From Cellulomonas sp. KRMCY2 (GTDB lineage Bacteria; Actinomycetota; Actinomycetes; Actinomycetales; Cellulomonadaceae): 64,000 nucleotides of DNA. Location of the stretch: the NCBI RefSeq assembly GCF_000526515.1, contig NZ_JAGF01000001.1, positions 558,001 to 622,000 of the forward strand. The letters are read 5' to 3'. A model generated the notes under the pieces. The model saw only the letters and a program-made list of their open reading frames with translations. It had not been told where the DNA came from and searched no databases. Within the stretch, counting starts at the first letter, position 1, and every line of letters starts with the position of its first letter. The translations under genes and the position numbers were made by a program. This document shows positions 39,104 to 47,829 of the stretch, in pieces.

Positions 39104-40057
39104 TCACGAGACCTCGCACCGGAGCGGGGCCCCGGTCAGGGCGCGCTCCGCCTCCTCGGTGGCCAGGCGCTGGAGAGCCGCGAGCGAGCTCTCGGAGTAG
39201 AAGGCCGCGTGCGGGCTGAGCAGGACGTTGCGCATGCTCCGCAGCGGTGAGTCCGCCTCAAGCGGCTCCACCTCGACGACGTCGAGCGCGGCTCCGGCGA
39301 TCGCCGACCGCTGCAGGGCATGGATCAGTGCGGCCTGGTCGACCAGGCCGCCGCGGGCCGTGTTCACCAGCACGGCGTCGTCGCGCATGGCGTCCAACGC
39401 GCCGGCGTCCAGCAGGTGCTTCGTGGCCGGGCTGAGCGGCACGTGCAGGCTCACCGCGTGGCTGACCGAGTACAGCTCGGGCAGGCCGACCGCGTGTGCC
39501 CCCAGGTCGGCGATCCGATCGGCCGGAACGTATGGGTCGTAGGCGACCACGCGGAACCCGAAGGGCAGCAATCGCCGGACCACGGCCGCGCCGATGCGCC
39601 CGGTCCCGACGAGGCCGACGACCGTCTGGTCGAATCCGCGGATCACACCCGCGACGCTCGGGTTGACGCTGCTGCCAGCGCGCATCGCGGTGTCCAGGGC
39701 CGGCAGGCGGCGCAGCAGGCTCAGGAGCATCGAGACCGTGTGGTCGGCCACAGTCTCCGCGCCGTAGTCCGGCACGTTGCAGACCCGGACCCCGAGGCGG
39801 CGGGCAGCCTCGATGTCGACATTGTCGTATCCGATCCCGTACCGGATGACGACGGCGCCGGGCGCCAGCACGCGCAGCACGTCCTCGGTCATCGGCGCGA
39901 AGTTGACGAACGCCACGCGGGCGCGGGCCAGCACCTCGGCGGCCTCCCCCGCCGTCCTGACCTGGTAGTCGGCGAACGTCAGGCCGAGCCGATCCACAAG
40001 CGCTCGCTCGCGCTCGACCCCGCCGAACGTCTGGTCGGTCACGACGACGTCGGTCAC
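39104..40057 (-). CDS. D-2-hydroxyacid dehydrogenase (C-terminal-binding-protein type)
   Basis: 317 aa from a GTG at 40057. It has the NAD-dependent formate/glycerate dehydrogenase fold: IRYGIGYDNVDIEAARRLGV, GAETVADHTVSMLLS, Rossmann VVGLVGTGRIGAAV, catalytic Arg in NTARGGLVDQ, Glu in VVEVEPLE and His in LLSPHAAFYSESS. The ending is that of the CtBP-like dehydrogenases. It should interconvert a 2-hydroxy acid and 2-oxo acid in the pathway. It is last in a seven-gene chain of 4-bp overlaps and convergent with GntR, with 23 bp between stops. Confidence 0.9.
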   Translation of the reverse strand: MTDVVVTDQTFGGVERERALVDRLGLTFADYQVRTAGEAAEVLARARVAFVNFAPMTEDVLRVLAPGAVVIRYGIGYDNVDIEAARRLGVRVCNVPDYGAETVADHTVSMLLSLLRRLPALDTAMRAGSSVNPSVAGVIRGFDQTVVGLVGTGRIGAAVVRRLLPFGFRVVAYDPYVPADRIADLGAHAVGLPELYSVSHAVSLHVPLSPATKHLLDAGALDAMRDDAVLVNTARGGLVDQAALIHALQRSAIAGAALDVVEVEPLEADSPLRSMRNVLLSPHAAFYSESSLAALQRLATEEAERALTGAPLRCEVS

Positions 40058-40917
40058 CTGCCCACCCCCGTGCCCACCCGCTCGAGCCCGTACCAGCGGA
40101 CGGCACTGCCGCCCATCGCCGCCGAGAGCGCCTCGCCCTCACCCACGTGCGCAGCGACGAGGCCGCGCAGGTCGTTCCAGGCCTCGGCGTAGCTGGCGCG
40201 CAGGAGGACCACGGGCCAGTTGCTCGCGACGAGGATGCGCTGCGGACCGAACTGCTCGATGACATGGCCGACGTAGCGGGCCAGGTGTGGTGCGCTCCAC
40301 GACGTCCACGCCGTCAGCGCGTCGATGCCGACCGAGACCTTGATCGCGACGTTCGGGCACCGGGCGAGTTCGGCGACATGCGAGGCCCACGGCTCCCAGC
40401 CGAGCTCGTCCACCGGCGGCCGACCCAGGTGATCGACGACAATCTGGAGCGCAGGGACCGCCCGGGCGAGGGCCGTCACCTGCCGGGTCTGCTCCGCGGT
40501 GACCGGCACGACGTCCCACACGAGGCTGCGGGCGGCGATCGTGCGCAGCAGGTCGAGGGCAGGCGGTTCGGTGAGCCACTCCAGCGGGTCCCGGCCGATG
40601 AGGCAGCGGACGCCGCAGTGCTTGTCGATCGTGACGCGGTCGAGCTCGGCCCGCGCGACGGCCGTGTCGTGCAGAGGGAGCCAGGAGACGACGCCGGCGA
40701 CGCGGTCGTGACGGGCGTAGGCCACCAGCCGGTCGTTCTCTGCCGGCTCGTCCACCGACTGCATGAGGACGGTGGCGTCCACGCCGGCCGCGTCGAGCTC
40801 GGCATCGAGGTCCTGCGGGCTGAAGTCGCGCTCGAGGGCGCCGTGGGCGTCGGTCCGCCAGGGCTGCTCCTGCGCGTCGCTGACCCAGAAATGCTGGTGG
40901 GCGTCGACGACCCTCAT
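40054..40917 (-). CDS. Amidohydrolase-family lactonase (fuconolactonase-like)
   Basis: 287 aa from the ATG at 40917 with a 4-bp overlap at each end. Amidohydrolase_2 barrel: VVDAHQHFWVSD (HxH metal site), VDATVLMQSVDEPAENDRLVAYA, GVRCLIGRDPLEWL, LQIVVDHLGRPP and ILVASNWPVVLLR. These match L-fuconolactone and related sugar-lactone hydrolases (COG3618). The catalytic Asp usually found in the final strand (ASDWP) is replaced by Asn (ASNWP), as in part of this family. It should open a sugar lactone. Confidence 0.86.
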   Translation of the reverse strand: MRVVDAHQHFWVSDAQEQPWRTDAHGALERDFSPQDLDAELDAAGVDATVLMQSVDEPAENDRLVAYARHDRVAGVVSWLPLHDTAVARAELDRVTIDKHCGVRCLIGRDPLEWLTEPPALDLLRTIAARSLVWDVVPVTAEQTRQVTALARAVPALQIVVDHLGRPPVDELGWEPWASHVAELARCPNVAIKVSVGIDALTAWTSWSAPHLARYVGHVIEQFGPQRILVASNWPVVLLRASYAEAWNDLRGLVAAHVGEGEALSAAMGGSAVRWYGLERVGTGVGR

Positions 40918-41690
40918 CGCCCGGTCCAGACCGGGTGCTCGTGTGCCAGGAATGCTCGTACTCCTTCGGCGAAGTCCGCGCTGCCGTAGCACGCGCGGAT
41001 CAGGTCGTCGTTGTCGGCGGTGGGGCGGGTGGCGTCGAGGCGCCGGCTGGTGGCCTTCAGCGCGCGGACGGTCCGCGGGGCGGCCCGTCGCAGCTGCGTG
41101 GCGAGCCGCTGAGCCGCCCCGTCGAGGCCGCCGGGCTCGACGACCTCGGACACGAAGCCGCCGCTCGTGAGGCTTCCGGCGGGGACGAGCGCGGCGGTGA
41201 GGAGCATGGTGTCGGCGACCGGGGGGCCGAGGCGGTCGCGCATCCGGCGAACGAGCTCGGCCGGCAGGCAGTTGCCGAGCGTCCGGGCGATCGGGGCGCC
41301 GAACACCGCGGTGCGCTCGGCGACGACGACGTCGCTCCAGACGGCGACGGCGAGGCCCGCACCGACCGCAGCGCCCTCGACCAGCGAGACCACCGGGACC
41401 GCCACGTCCGCGAGCGATTGCAGGACCCGGGCGACGCGCCGTTCGTAGGCCATCCCGTCCTCGCCGGTGCGGAAGTCGGCGAACTGGTCGATCTCCGTCC
41501 CGGCGGCGAACCCGTCCTCAGGCGTGCCACGGATGAACACCGCACGCAGCTCCTCGTCCGCGGCGAGGGCTGCGGTGACGCGCTCGAGCTCGTCGTACAT
41601 GCCCCACGTGAACGCGTTGCGCTTGCCGGGGTTGGTCAGGCGGACCCAGGCCACGCCGTCCTCGCGGCGCAGCTCGACGGTGCCGGTCAT
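40914..41690 (-). CDS. Enoyl-CoA hydratase/isomerase family protein
   Basis: 258 aa from the ATG at 41690, overlapping the CoA-transferase stop by 4 bp. Crotonase fold: VRLTNPGKRNAFTWGMYDELE, oxyanion-hole segment FAAGTEIDQFADF, VPVVSLVEGAAVGAGLAVAVWSD and a trimerisation tail. The Glu pair of hydratases is not evident (the second position reads ERTAVFGAPI), so it may be an isomerase, hydrolase or lyase of a CoA ester. It is unusual inside a sugar-acid operon. Confidence 0.87.
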   Translation of the reverse strand: MTGTVELRREDGVAWVRLTNPGKRNAFTWGMYDELERVTAALAADEELRAVFIRGTPEDGFAAGTEIDQFADFRTGEDGMAYERRVARVLQSLADVAVPVVSLVEGAAVGAGLAVAVWSDVVVAERTAVFGAPIARTLGNCLPAELVRRMRDRLGPPVADTMLLTAALVPAGSLTSGGFVSEVVEPGGLDGAAQRLATQLRRAAPRTVRALKATSRRLDATRPTADNDDLIRACYGSADFAEGVRAFLAHEHPVWTGR

Positions 41691-42868
41691 GCGACCGAGG
41701 GCGGCGCCGCGTGGCCGGCCTCCGCCAGCACCTCCGCCGTGTGCTGACCGAGAAGCGGCGGCGCCAGGCGCACCTCCACCGGCGTCCCGTACAGGCGCAG
41801 CGGCGACGCGAGCACCGCGATCTCGCCCTCGATCGGGTGGTCGATCGTGACGATCATCTTGCGCGCCTGCACGTGCGGGTCCTTGGTCAGGACGAAGTCG
41901 TAGTCGCGGATCGGGCCGGCGGGCACGCCGCCTGCCAGCAGGTCGGCGACCCACTCGTCGGTGGAGCGTCCTGCCAGGGCAGCCTCGAGCTCGACGACGA
42001 GTTCGTCGCGGTGACTCATCCGATGGTTGTTGTCGGCGAATCGCGGGTCCTGCACGAGATGCTCGACGTGCAGGACGTCGCACAGCCGGCGCCACAGCTT
42101 CTCGTTGTTCGCGCCGACCGTGAGGTACCCGTCCGCGGTCGCCAGCGCCTGGTACGGCGCGCTCATCCGGTTGGCGGAGCCCAGCGGCTCCGGGCTCTCG
42201 CCGGTCGCCCAGTACTCCGTCGACTCCCAGACGCTCATCGCCAGGCCCGCCTCGAACAGGGAGGTCTCGAGGTACTGGCCCTGCCCGTCCCGGGCGCGCG
42301 CGGTGAGCGCGGCGAGGATGCCGACGGCGCAGAACATCCCCGCGCCGAGGTCCGCGATCGGGACGGCCGACTTCATCGGCGCGCCACCCGGCTCGCCCAT
42401 GACGCTCATGACGCCCGTCATGGCCTGCGCGATGAGGTCGTAGCCGGGGTAGGCGGCGTACGGCCCGGTCTGACCGAAACCGGAGATGCTCGCGTACACG
42501 ATCCGGGGGTTCGCGGCGAGGACCGACTCGTGCCCCACGCCGAGCCGGTCGGCCACCCCCGGGCGGAAGTTCTCGATGACGACGTCTGCGGTTCGCACCA
42601 GGTCGTAGAACTGCTCGACGCCGGCCGGCGACTTGAGGTCGATGGTCACGCTGCGCTTGTTCCGGTTCAACGACAGGAACGCTCGACTGTCCTCGCCGAC
42701 CACGGAGTAGCCCCAGGACTTGCGGGTCTGGTCGCCGGCCGTCGGGTTCTCGACCTTGATCACGTCCGCACCGAGGTCGGCGAGCATCATGGTGCAGAAC
42801 GGCCCGGACATCACCTGCGTGAGATCGAGCACCCGGATGCCGGCGAGGGCAGGCTTTCTGTCTGTCAC
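41687..42868 (-). CDS. CaiB/BaiF (class III) CoA-transferase
   Basis: 393 aa from a GTG at 42868. Family hallmarks: GIRVLDLTQVMSGPFCTMMLADLGADVIKVE, the active-site Asp in YDLIAQAMTGVM, and LGAGMFCAVGILAAL. It transfers CoA between an acyl-CoA donor and an organic acid. Together with the crotonase gene that follows by a 4-bp overlap it forms a CoA-ester module. This is out of keeping with a plain sugar pathway and implies that the substrate or an intermediate is handled as a CoA thioester. Confidence 0.92.
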   Translation of the reverse strand: MTDRKPALAGIRVLDLTQVMSGPFCTMMLADLGADVIKVENPTAGDQTRKSWGYSVVGEDSRAFLSLNRNKRSVTIDLKSPAGVEQFYDLVRTADVVIENFRPGVADRLGVGHESVLAANPRIVYASISGFGQTGPYAAYPGYDLIAQAMTGVMSVMGEPGGAPMKSAVPIADLGAGMFCAVGILAALTARARDGQGQYLETSLFEAGLAMSVWESTEYWATGESPEPLGSANRMSAPYQALATADGYLTVGANNEKLWRRLCDVLHVEHLVQDPRFADNNHRMSHRDELVVELEAALAGRSTDEWVADLLAGGVPAGPIRDYDFVLTKDPHVQARKMIVTIDHPIEGEIAVLASPLRLYGTPVEVRLAPPLLGQHTAEVLAEAGHAAPPSVA

Positions 42869-43752
42869 TTCAGTCCCGTCGTTGCGATGCCTTCGATAAG
42901 CAGCTTCTGCGAGGCGACGAAGAACGCCACCACGGGCACGAGCGAGAGCGTCGCCATCGCGAAGAGCCCGCCGTACGAGTTCTGCCCCGTCGAGTCGAGG
43001 AAGGTGTTGAGCGCGAGCGGCACGGTCGCCAGCTCGGCGCGGTTGAGGTAGAGCAGCGGCCCGAGGAAGTCGTTCCAGCTCCCGATGAACGTGAACATCG
43101 CGGTGGTCCCGATAGCGGGCAGCGCGAGCGGCATGATGATGCGCGCGAAGATCCGGAAGTGCCCAGCCCCGTCGATGCGGGCGGACTCGTCAAGCTCCCG
43201 CGGGAGGGTCCGGATGAACTGGACCATGAGGAAGATGAAGAACGCCTCGGTGCCGAGCCACTTGGGCACGATCAGAGGGAGGAACGTGTTGATCCAGCCC
43301 AGCTCGTTGAAGATGACGTACTGGGGCACGAGGGTCGCGTGGTAGGGCAGCAGCATGGTGCCCAGCACGATCGCGAACAGCAGGTTCTTCAGCGGGAACT
43401 CCAGCCGCGCGAACGCGTAGGCCGTCAGCGAGCAGGCGAAGAGGTTCCCGAGGATCGACAGGATGGTGATGATTGCCGAGTTGCGGAAGTACGTGGAGAA
43501 GTTCAGCGTGCCGGCCGACCAGCCGTTGATGTAGTTGTCGAGCGTGTAGCTGTCGCCGAGCAGGCCGATGCCGTTGAAGACCTGGTTGTTCGGCCGGAAG
43601 GACGCGCCGATCATCCACAGCAGCGGGTAGAGCATCGCCACGACGAGGCAGATCAGCAGTGTGTGCCGGACGATGCCGCGCACCACGTGGTTATCGGTCG
43701 GTCGGGTGGGCAGGAGCCGCCCCGCGAGTGTGGGCGTCGATGTCGTGGTCAT
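42865..43752 (-). CDS. Carbohydrate ABC transporter permease (MalG type)
   Basis: 295 aa from the ATG at 43752, overlapping its neighbours by 4 bp at both ends. Six helices; the coupling EAA-loop reads ELDESARIDGAGHFRIFARIIMPLALPAIGTTAMFTFIGSWNDFLGPL, the MalG signature. It pairs with the MalF-type gene upstream. No ATPase gene is present in this cluster, so a shared MsmK/UgpC-type ATPase encoded elsewhere must serve it. Confidence 0.94.
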   Translation of the reverse strand: MTTTSTPTLAGRLLPTRPTDNHVVRGIVRHTLLICLVVAMLYPLLWMIGASFRPNNQVFNGIGLLGDSYTLDNYINGWSAGTLNFSTYFRNSAIITILSILGNLFACSLTAYAFARLEFPLKNLLFAIVLGTMLLPYHATLVPQYVIFNELGWINTFLPLIVPKWLGTEAFFIFLMVQFIRTLPRELDESARIDGAGHFRIFARIIMPLALPAIGTTAMFTFIGSWNDFLGPLLYLNRAELATVPLALNTFLDSTGQNSYGGLFAMATLSLVPVVAFFVASQKLLIEGIATTGLK

Positions 43753-44717
43753 CGCTTGTTGTCTCCGTAGTAGACCCAGTACCGCGACGTCCAGAAGTAG
43801 ATCGCGGTGAAGATTCCGAGCCCGCCCACCAGGACCCAGGCCATGGCCGATGCGTAGCCCATGTTGAGGCGGGTGAAGCCCTGCTCGTAGAGGTAGAGCG
43901 TGTAGAAGAGCGTCGAGTTGGCCGGGCCGCCCGTGCCGTTGCTGATGACGAACGCGCCGGTGAAGACCTGAAAGGCGTTGATGGTCACCATCAGCCCGTT
44001 GAAGAAGACGATCGGCGTCATCATCGGCAAGGTCACCGAGAAGAAGCGGCGCAGCGGGCCGGCCCCGTCGACGGCGGCGGCCTCGAGCAGCTCCTTGGGC
44101 ACCTGCCTGAGGCCGGCGAGAAAGATGATCATCGTCGAGCCGAACGACCAGACCCCGAGGGCGACGATCGTGCCCAGTGCGGTGTCGGGACTGCCGACCC
44201 AGCTGGTGTGCTCGATGCCCACGAGCCGGAGCGCTTCGTTGAACAGGCCCTCGGCGCCGAAGACCTGGCGCCAGAGGGCCGCGATCGCGACGCTCGTGCC
44301 GATCAGCGAGGGCAGGTAGAACAGCGCCCGGTAGGAGGTGAGGAATCGGATACGGCTGTTGAGCAAGATGGCGACCAGCATCGACACCACGAGGACCAGC
44401 GGCACGGACGTGACGACGTAGACGAGCGTCACCCGGATCGACGTCAGGTAGCGCTGGTCCAGCGTGAACAGGGTCCGGAAGTTGTCCAGCCCGACCCACG
44501 TCGGTGACGAGAGCAGGTTGTAGCTCGTGAAGGACAGGTACAGCGAGTAGATCATCGGCCCGATCGTGAGCAGCACCAGACCGATGAGCCACGGTGCCAG
44601 GAACACCAGGGCGACGCGGGTGTCTCGCTTGCCGGACGCGCGCCGCGGTCGGACAGGAGGCACGACAGGTTCGGGATCGGTCGCAGCCGCGACCGCGGTG
44701 ACGGGTGTCGTGGTCAT
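43749..44717 (-). CDS. Carbohydrate ABC transporter permease (MalF type)
   Basis: 322 aa. A Thr/Ala/Pro-rich start is followed by six helices beginning RVALVFLAPWLIGLVLLTIGPMIYSLYLS, typical of MalF-like sugar permeases. The coupling loop reads PKELLEAAAVDGAGPLRRFFSVTLPMMTPIVFFNGLM. It overlaps the oxidoreductase gene upstream and the MalG-type gene downstream by 4 bp. The two form the channel for the solute caught by the binding protein at 36.9-38.2 kb. Confidence 0.94.
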   Translation of the reverse strand: MTTTPVTAVAAATDPEPVVPPVRPRRASGKRDTRVALVFLAPWLIGLVLLTIGPMIYSLYLSFTSYNLLSSPTWVGLDNFRTLFTLDQRYLTSIRVTLVYVVTSVPLVLVVSMLVAILLNSRIRFLTSYRALFYLPSLIGTSVAIAALWRQVFGAEGLFNEALRLVGIEHTSWVGSPDTALGTIVALGVWSFGSTMIIFLAGLRQVPKELLEAAAVDGAGPLRRFFSVTLPMMTPIVFFNGLMVTINAFQVFTGAFVISNGTGGPANSTLFYTLYLYEQGFTRLNMGYASAMAWVLVGGLGIFTAIYFWTSRYWVYYGDNKR

Positions 44718-45589
44718 GCGGTCGCCTCCTCTCGGGTCGTTCGAGCATGGTCCTCGACGAGCGAGGCAAGCCGGGCGGCCAGCAACGTTGCGAGCGGCAG
44801 GTCCAGTCCGGCGTCGTGTCCCGCCGCGGCGGCCGCGGCGAGGTCCTTGGACCAGGGCCGCTCCTCGACCGGCGTTCCGGCCTCGTCATAGGTGCGCGCC
44901 AGCTCGTCGAAGAAGCCCACGTTGCGCCCGACCCAGGAGTCGGCGAGCCCGTGGTTGACCGCGGCGAGCATGGCCGACGGCGCGACGCCGGCCGACTCGA
45001 CCAGGGAGATCGCCTCGTGGACGGCCGCGAGCGTGGCGAACATGACGAGCTGGTGCGCGAGCTTCACGGCCGAGCCCGCACCCACCGGGCCGAGTCGGCT
45101 CTGGCTGTCGGCGAGGTCGTCGAGCACGGGCGCCAGCGCGTCGAGGCCCTCGGCGTCTCCGCCGAGCATGAGGGCGAGGGCACCGCGCCGGGCACGATCC
45201 GCGCCGCCGCTGACCGGGGCGTCCACGACGTGCGCCCCGTGCCTCTCGGCCGCGTCGGCGAGGTCCCGCGCGGCTGAGGGCCGGATGGTGCTGTGGACGA
45301 CGAGGCGCTGACCGGCTCGTACGTGCGGCTCGGGTTCGTCAAGAGCGAGGACCTGGCGAATCGCCCGCTCATCGGGGGTGGCAAAGATGATCACGTCGCA
45401 CTCGGCGAGCCCCGCAGGATCGACCCGCAGGGCACCGGCCTCCACCAGCTCCGCGACGCGCGCGTCGTCGCGGTCGAGCACCCGCACAGACCAGCCGCGC
45501 TCGACCAGGCGGAGCGCCATCGCGGCCCCCAGGTTTCCAAGCCCGACGAACCCCAGCACGGCGTCGTCCCGCGAAATGGTCACGGTCAT
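44714..45589 (-). CDS. NAD(P)-dependent beta-hydroxyacid dehydrogenase
   Basis: 291 aa from the ATG at 45589 with GGGAG upstream. N-terminal Rossmann motif VLGFVGLGNLGAAMALRLVERGWSVRVLDRD, substrate loop VDAPVSGGADRARRGALALMLGG, catalytic Lys in GAGSAVKLAHQLVMFATLAAVHE. These are the marks of 3-hydroxyisobutyrate/tartronate-semialdehyde type reductases. It is the first gene of the seven-gene chain, just downstream of two GntR-type operators. It should reduce or oxidise a hydroxy-acid intermediate. Confidence 0.92.
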   Translation of the reverse strand: MTVTISRDDAVLGFVGLGNLGAAMALRLVERGWSVRVLDRDDARVAELVEAGALRVDPAGLAECDVIIFATPDERAIRQVLALDEPEPHVRAGQRLVVHSTIRPSAARDLADAAERHGAHVVDAPVSGGADRARRGALALMLGGDAEGLDALAPVLDDLADSQSRLGPVGAGSAVKLAHQLVMFATLAAVHEAISLVESAGVAPSAMLAAVNHGLADSWVGRNVGFFDELARTYDEAGTPVEERPWSKDLAAAAAAGHDAGLDLPLATLLAARLASLVEDHARTTREEATA

Positions 45590-45628
45590 CGAATCTCCCT
45601 CGAATCGAGCACGGCGACGTGATCAGCC

Positions 45629-45643
45629 TGTCTACAACAGACA
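45629..45643. promoter_or_regulatory. GntR operator 2 (TGTCTAC-A-ACAGACA)
   Basis: 15-bp dyad TGTCTACAACAGACA, 39 bp upstream of the seven-gene chain. It shares TGTCTACA with the operator beside the GntR gene, so one repressor should bind both. It probably controls the minus-strand arm. Confidence 0.75.
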
Positions 45644-45711
45644 GACGACAGATGGCAAGGCCGTTCTTCCTTCGCATGTCGGATCTCGGTGCGGCGCTTG
45701 CCCCGGCGAAG

Positions 45712-45726
45712 GGACTGCTGTAGACA
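45712..45726. promoter_or_regulatory. GntR operator 3 (reverse orientation)
   Basis: GGACTGCTGTAGACA, which in reverse complement starts TGTCTACAGCAG, matching the other two sites in 10-11 positions of the dyad. It is 61 bp upstream of the plus-strand arm (45788 onwards) and should control that arm. Confidence 0.7.
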
Positions 45727-45787
45727 ATAGTTCCTTCGTCCAGGCGCCAGTGACGCCTGTGCTCTCGGCCACGGGAAGACCCTCCAC

Positions 45788-46342
45788 ATGACGCGCGATG
45801 AAGCGTTGCTGCTCGAGCTCGACGGCATGAGCCCGCAAGTCGACCCCGATGCATGGCTGGCACCAGGGGCGACCCTGGTCGGTGACGTCCACGTCGCCGC
45901 CGGCGCCAGCGTCTGGTACGGGTCGGTCCTGCGGGCCGACGGTGACCGTATCGAGGTCGGGGCGGGGAGCAACCTGCAGGACGGCTGTGTCGTGCATGCC
46001 GACCCAGGGCTGCCAGTGGTCGTCGGTGCCGGCGTGACGGTCGGACACCACGCCGTGCTTCACGGTTGCACGGTCGAGGACGGGTCCCTGGTCGGCATGG
46101 GCGCCGTCGTGCTCAACGGGGCTCGGATCGGCCGGGGTAGCCTCGTTGCGGCCGGCGCCGTGGTATGCGAAGGCATGGACGTACCGCCCGGTTCCTTGGT
46201 GGCCGGCGTCCCCGCGCGGGTCCGGAGACCCCTCGGTGATGAAGACGCACAGGGGCTGGCGGCCAACGGCCAGGCGTACCGCATGCTGGCCGCACGACAC
46301 CGAGGAGCCCGCCGGGTGAGCGCGACCGGAGGCGCCCGATGA
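45788..46342 (+). CDS. Gamma-carbonic-anhydrase-like left-handed beta-helix protein
   Basis: 184 aa. Hexapeptide repeats form a left-handed beta-helix (WLAPGATLVGDVHVAAGASVWYG; VGAGSNLQDGCVVHADPG; VGMGAVVLNGARIGRGSLVAAGAVV). The three zinc-type His of gamma carbonic anhydrases are seen in CVVHADP and TVGHHAVLHGC. It overlaps the aldehyde dehydrogenase by 4 bp. Relatives include PaaY/CaiE proteins, which act on CoA thioesters; that would fit the CaiB and crotonase genes on the other arm. The function here is unproven. Confidence 0.85.
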   Translation: MTRDEALLLELDGMSPQVDPDAWLAPGATLVGDVHVAAGASVWYGSVLRADGDRIEVGAGSNLQDGCVVHADPGLPVVVGAGVTVGHHAVLHGCTVEDGSLVGMGAVVLNGARIGRGSLVAAGAVVCEGMDVPPGSLVAGVPARVRRPLGDEDAQGLAANGQAYRMLAARHRGARRVSATGGAR

Positions 46343-47829
46343 CTGCGACGGATGCCACCTCCATGACGAGCGACGAGCAGCTGTCCACGGCGATCGCTGC
46401 GGCACACGCTGCCGTCGACGCGGCACGCGACGCCGAGCCGGCGACCCGCGCGAGGTGGATCACCGCGATCGCCGATGCTCTGGACGCCGAGGCGACCGCG
46501 CTGGTCCGCGCCGGCGCGGCCGAGACGCACCTCGGCGAGGCGCGCCTGCAGGGCGAGCTGAAGCGGACCACCTTCCAGCTGCGGCTCCTCGCCGGCGAGG
46601 TACTCAGCGGCGAGACCCTGGACGTGACCATCGACCACGCTGACGAGTCCTGGGGGATGGGGCCGCGGCCCGATCTGCGCCGGGTCAACGTCCCGCTCGG
46701 GGTGGTGGGCGTCTTCGGCGCCTCCAACTTCCCGTTCGCCTTCTCCGTCATGGGCGGTGACAGTGCCGCGGCCCTGGCGGCCGGGTGCGCCGTCGTGCAC
46801 AAGATCCACGAGGCGCACCAGCGGCTGGGCCTGCTGACCGCCGACCTCGTCGTGCGTGCCCTGGCCGGCAGCGGGGCGCCCAACGGCCTGTTCGGCGTCG
46901 TCACCGGTCGACGGGCAGGTGAGCTGCTCGTGCGACACCCACTGATCGAGGCCGTCGCGTTCACCGGATCCGCTCGCGTGGGCCACATGCTCGCTGAGCA
47001 GGCAGCTGCCCGGCCCCGACCCATCCCCTTCTACGGCGAGCTCGGAAGCATCAACCCGGTCGTCGTGACGCCGGGGGCGTGGGCGGCGCGCCGGCAGGAG
47101 ATCGCTGCCGGCTACGTGGCGTCGTACACGCTCGGGACCGGGCAGTTCTGCACCAAGCCGGGTGTGCTGCTTGTTCCCGAGCTCGACGACGCTGCGCTGG
47201 CCCTGCTGCGCAGCGCGGTCGCGGACATCGAAAGCACGCCCATGCTGACCCCGGCCCTCGCCGGCGGGTTCCGGGCAGCCCGGTCCGCCATGGCCGACCA
47301 TGAGGGGCTCGTCCCCCTGGCCCCCGGCGGTGGCGGAGACGCACCGGCCCCCGCCTTGTTCACGACGACGGCGGCCGCGGCGCTCGCGACCCCAGCGATC
47401 GTCCGGGACGAGATGTTCGGACCTGCGAGCATCGTCGTGCAGTACCGCGACGACGCCGAGCTGGCCGGCGTGCTGGAGCTCCTCGACGGCCAACTGACGT
47501 CGACGATCCACGCGGAGCCTGGCGAGGACGTCGCCGCGATCGCGGCCGCGCTCGTCGCGCGCAGTGGTCGGGTGGTCTGGAACGCGTGGCCGACAGGCGT
47601 GGCCGTCAGCTACGCGCAGCAGCACGGCGGCCCCTCGCCAGCGACGACGGCGTCCAGTGCCACGTCCGTGGGCACCGCCGCGACGCGCCGGTTCGTCCGT
47701 CCCGTGGCCTACCAGGGCTTCCCCGAGGCGCTGCTGCCGCCGGCCCTGCACGAGAGCAACCCGTGGTCCGTCTCCCGGCGGGTCGACGGGCACTGGCAGC
47801 ACCCTGCGCGAGGAGCGGAACGAGCATGA
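46339..47829 (+). CDS. 2-oxoglutarate semialdehyde (2,5-dioxovalerate) dehydrogenase-type ALDH
   Basis: 496 aa. ALDH motifs: FGASNFPFAFSVMGGDSAAALAAGCAVVHKIHEAH, FTGSARVGHML, catalytic Glu in FYGELGSINPV, catalytic Cys in GTGQFCTKPG (near residue 270), and the C-terminal QHGGPSPATT. The ASNFPFAFS and FCTKPG forms are those of alpha-ketoglutaric semialdehyde dehydrogenases that end the oxidative pentose and sugar-acid routes. It should yield 2-oxoglutarate. The usual Lys in VVKxxH is VVHKIHEAH, as in this subgroup. It overlaps both neighbours by 4 bp. Confidence 0.9.
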   Translation: MTATDATSMTSDEQLSTAIAAAHAAVDAARDAEPATRARWITAIADALDAEATALVRAGAAETHLGEARLQGELKRTTFQLRLLAGEVLSGETLDVTIDHADESWGMGPRPDLRRVNVPLGVVGVFGASNFPFAFSVMGGDSAAALAAGCAVVHKIHEAHQRLGLLTADLVVRALAGSGAPNGLFGVVTGRRAGELLVRHPLIEAVAFTGSARVGHMLAEQAAARPRPIPFYGELGSINPVVVTPGAWAARRQEIAAGYVASYTLGTGQFCTKPGVLLVPELDDAALALLRSAVADIESTPMLTPALAGGFRAARSAMADHEGLVPLAPGGGGDAPAPALFTTTAAAALATPAIVRDEMFGPASIVVQYRDDAELAGVLELLDGQLTSTIHAEPGEDVAAIAAALVARSGRVVWNAWPTGVAVSYAQQHGGPSPATTASSATSVGTAATRRFVRPVAYQGFPEALLPPALHESNPWSVSRRVDGHWQHPARGAERA

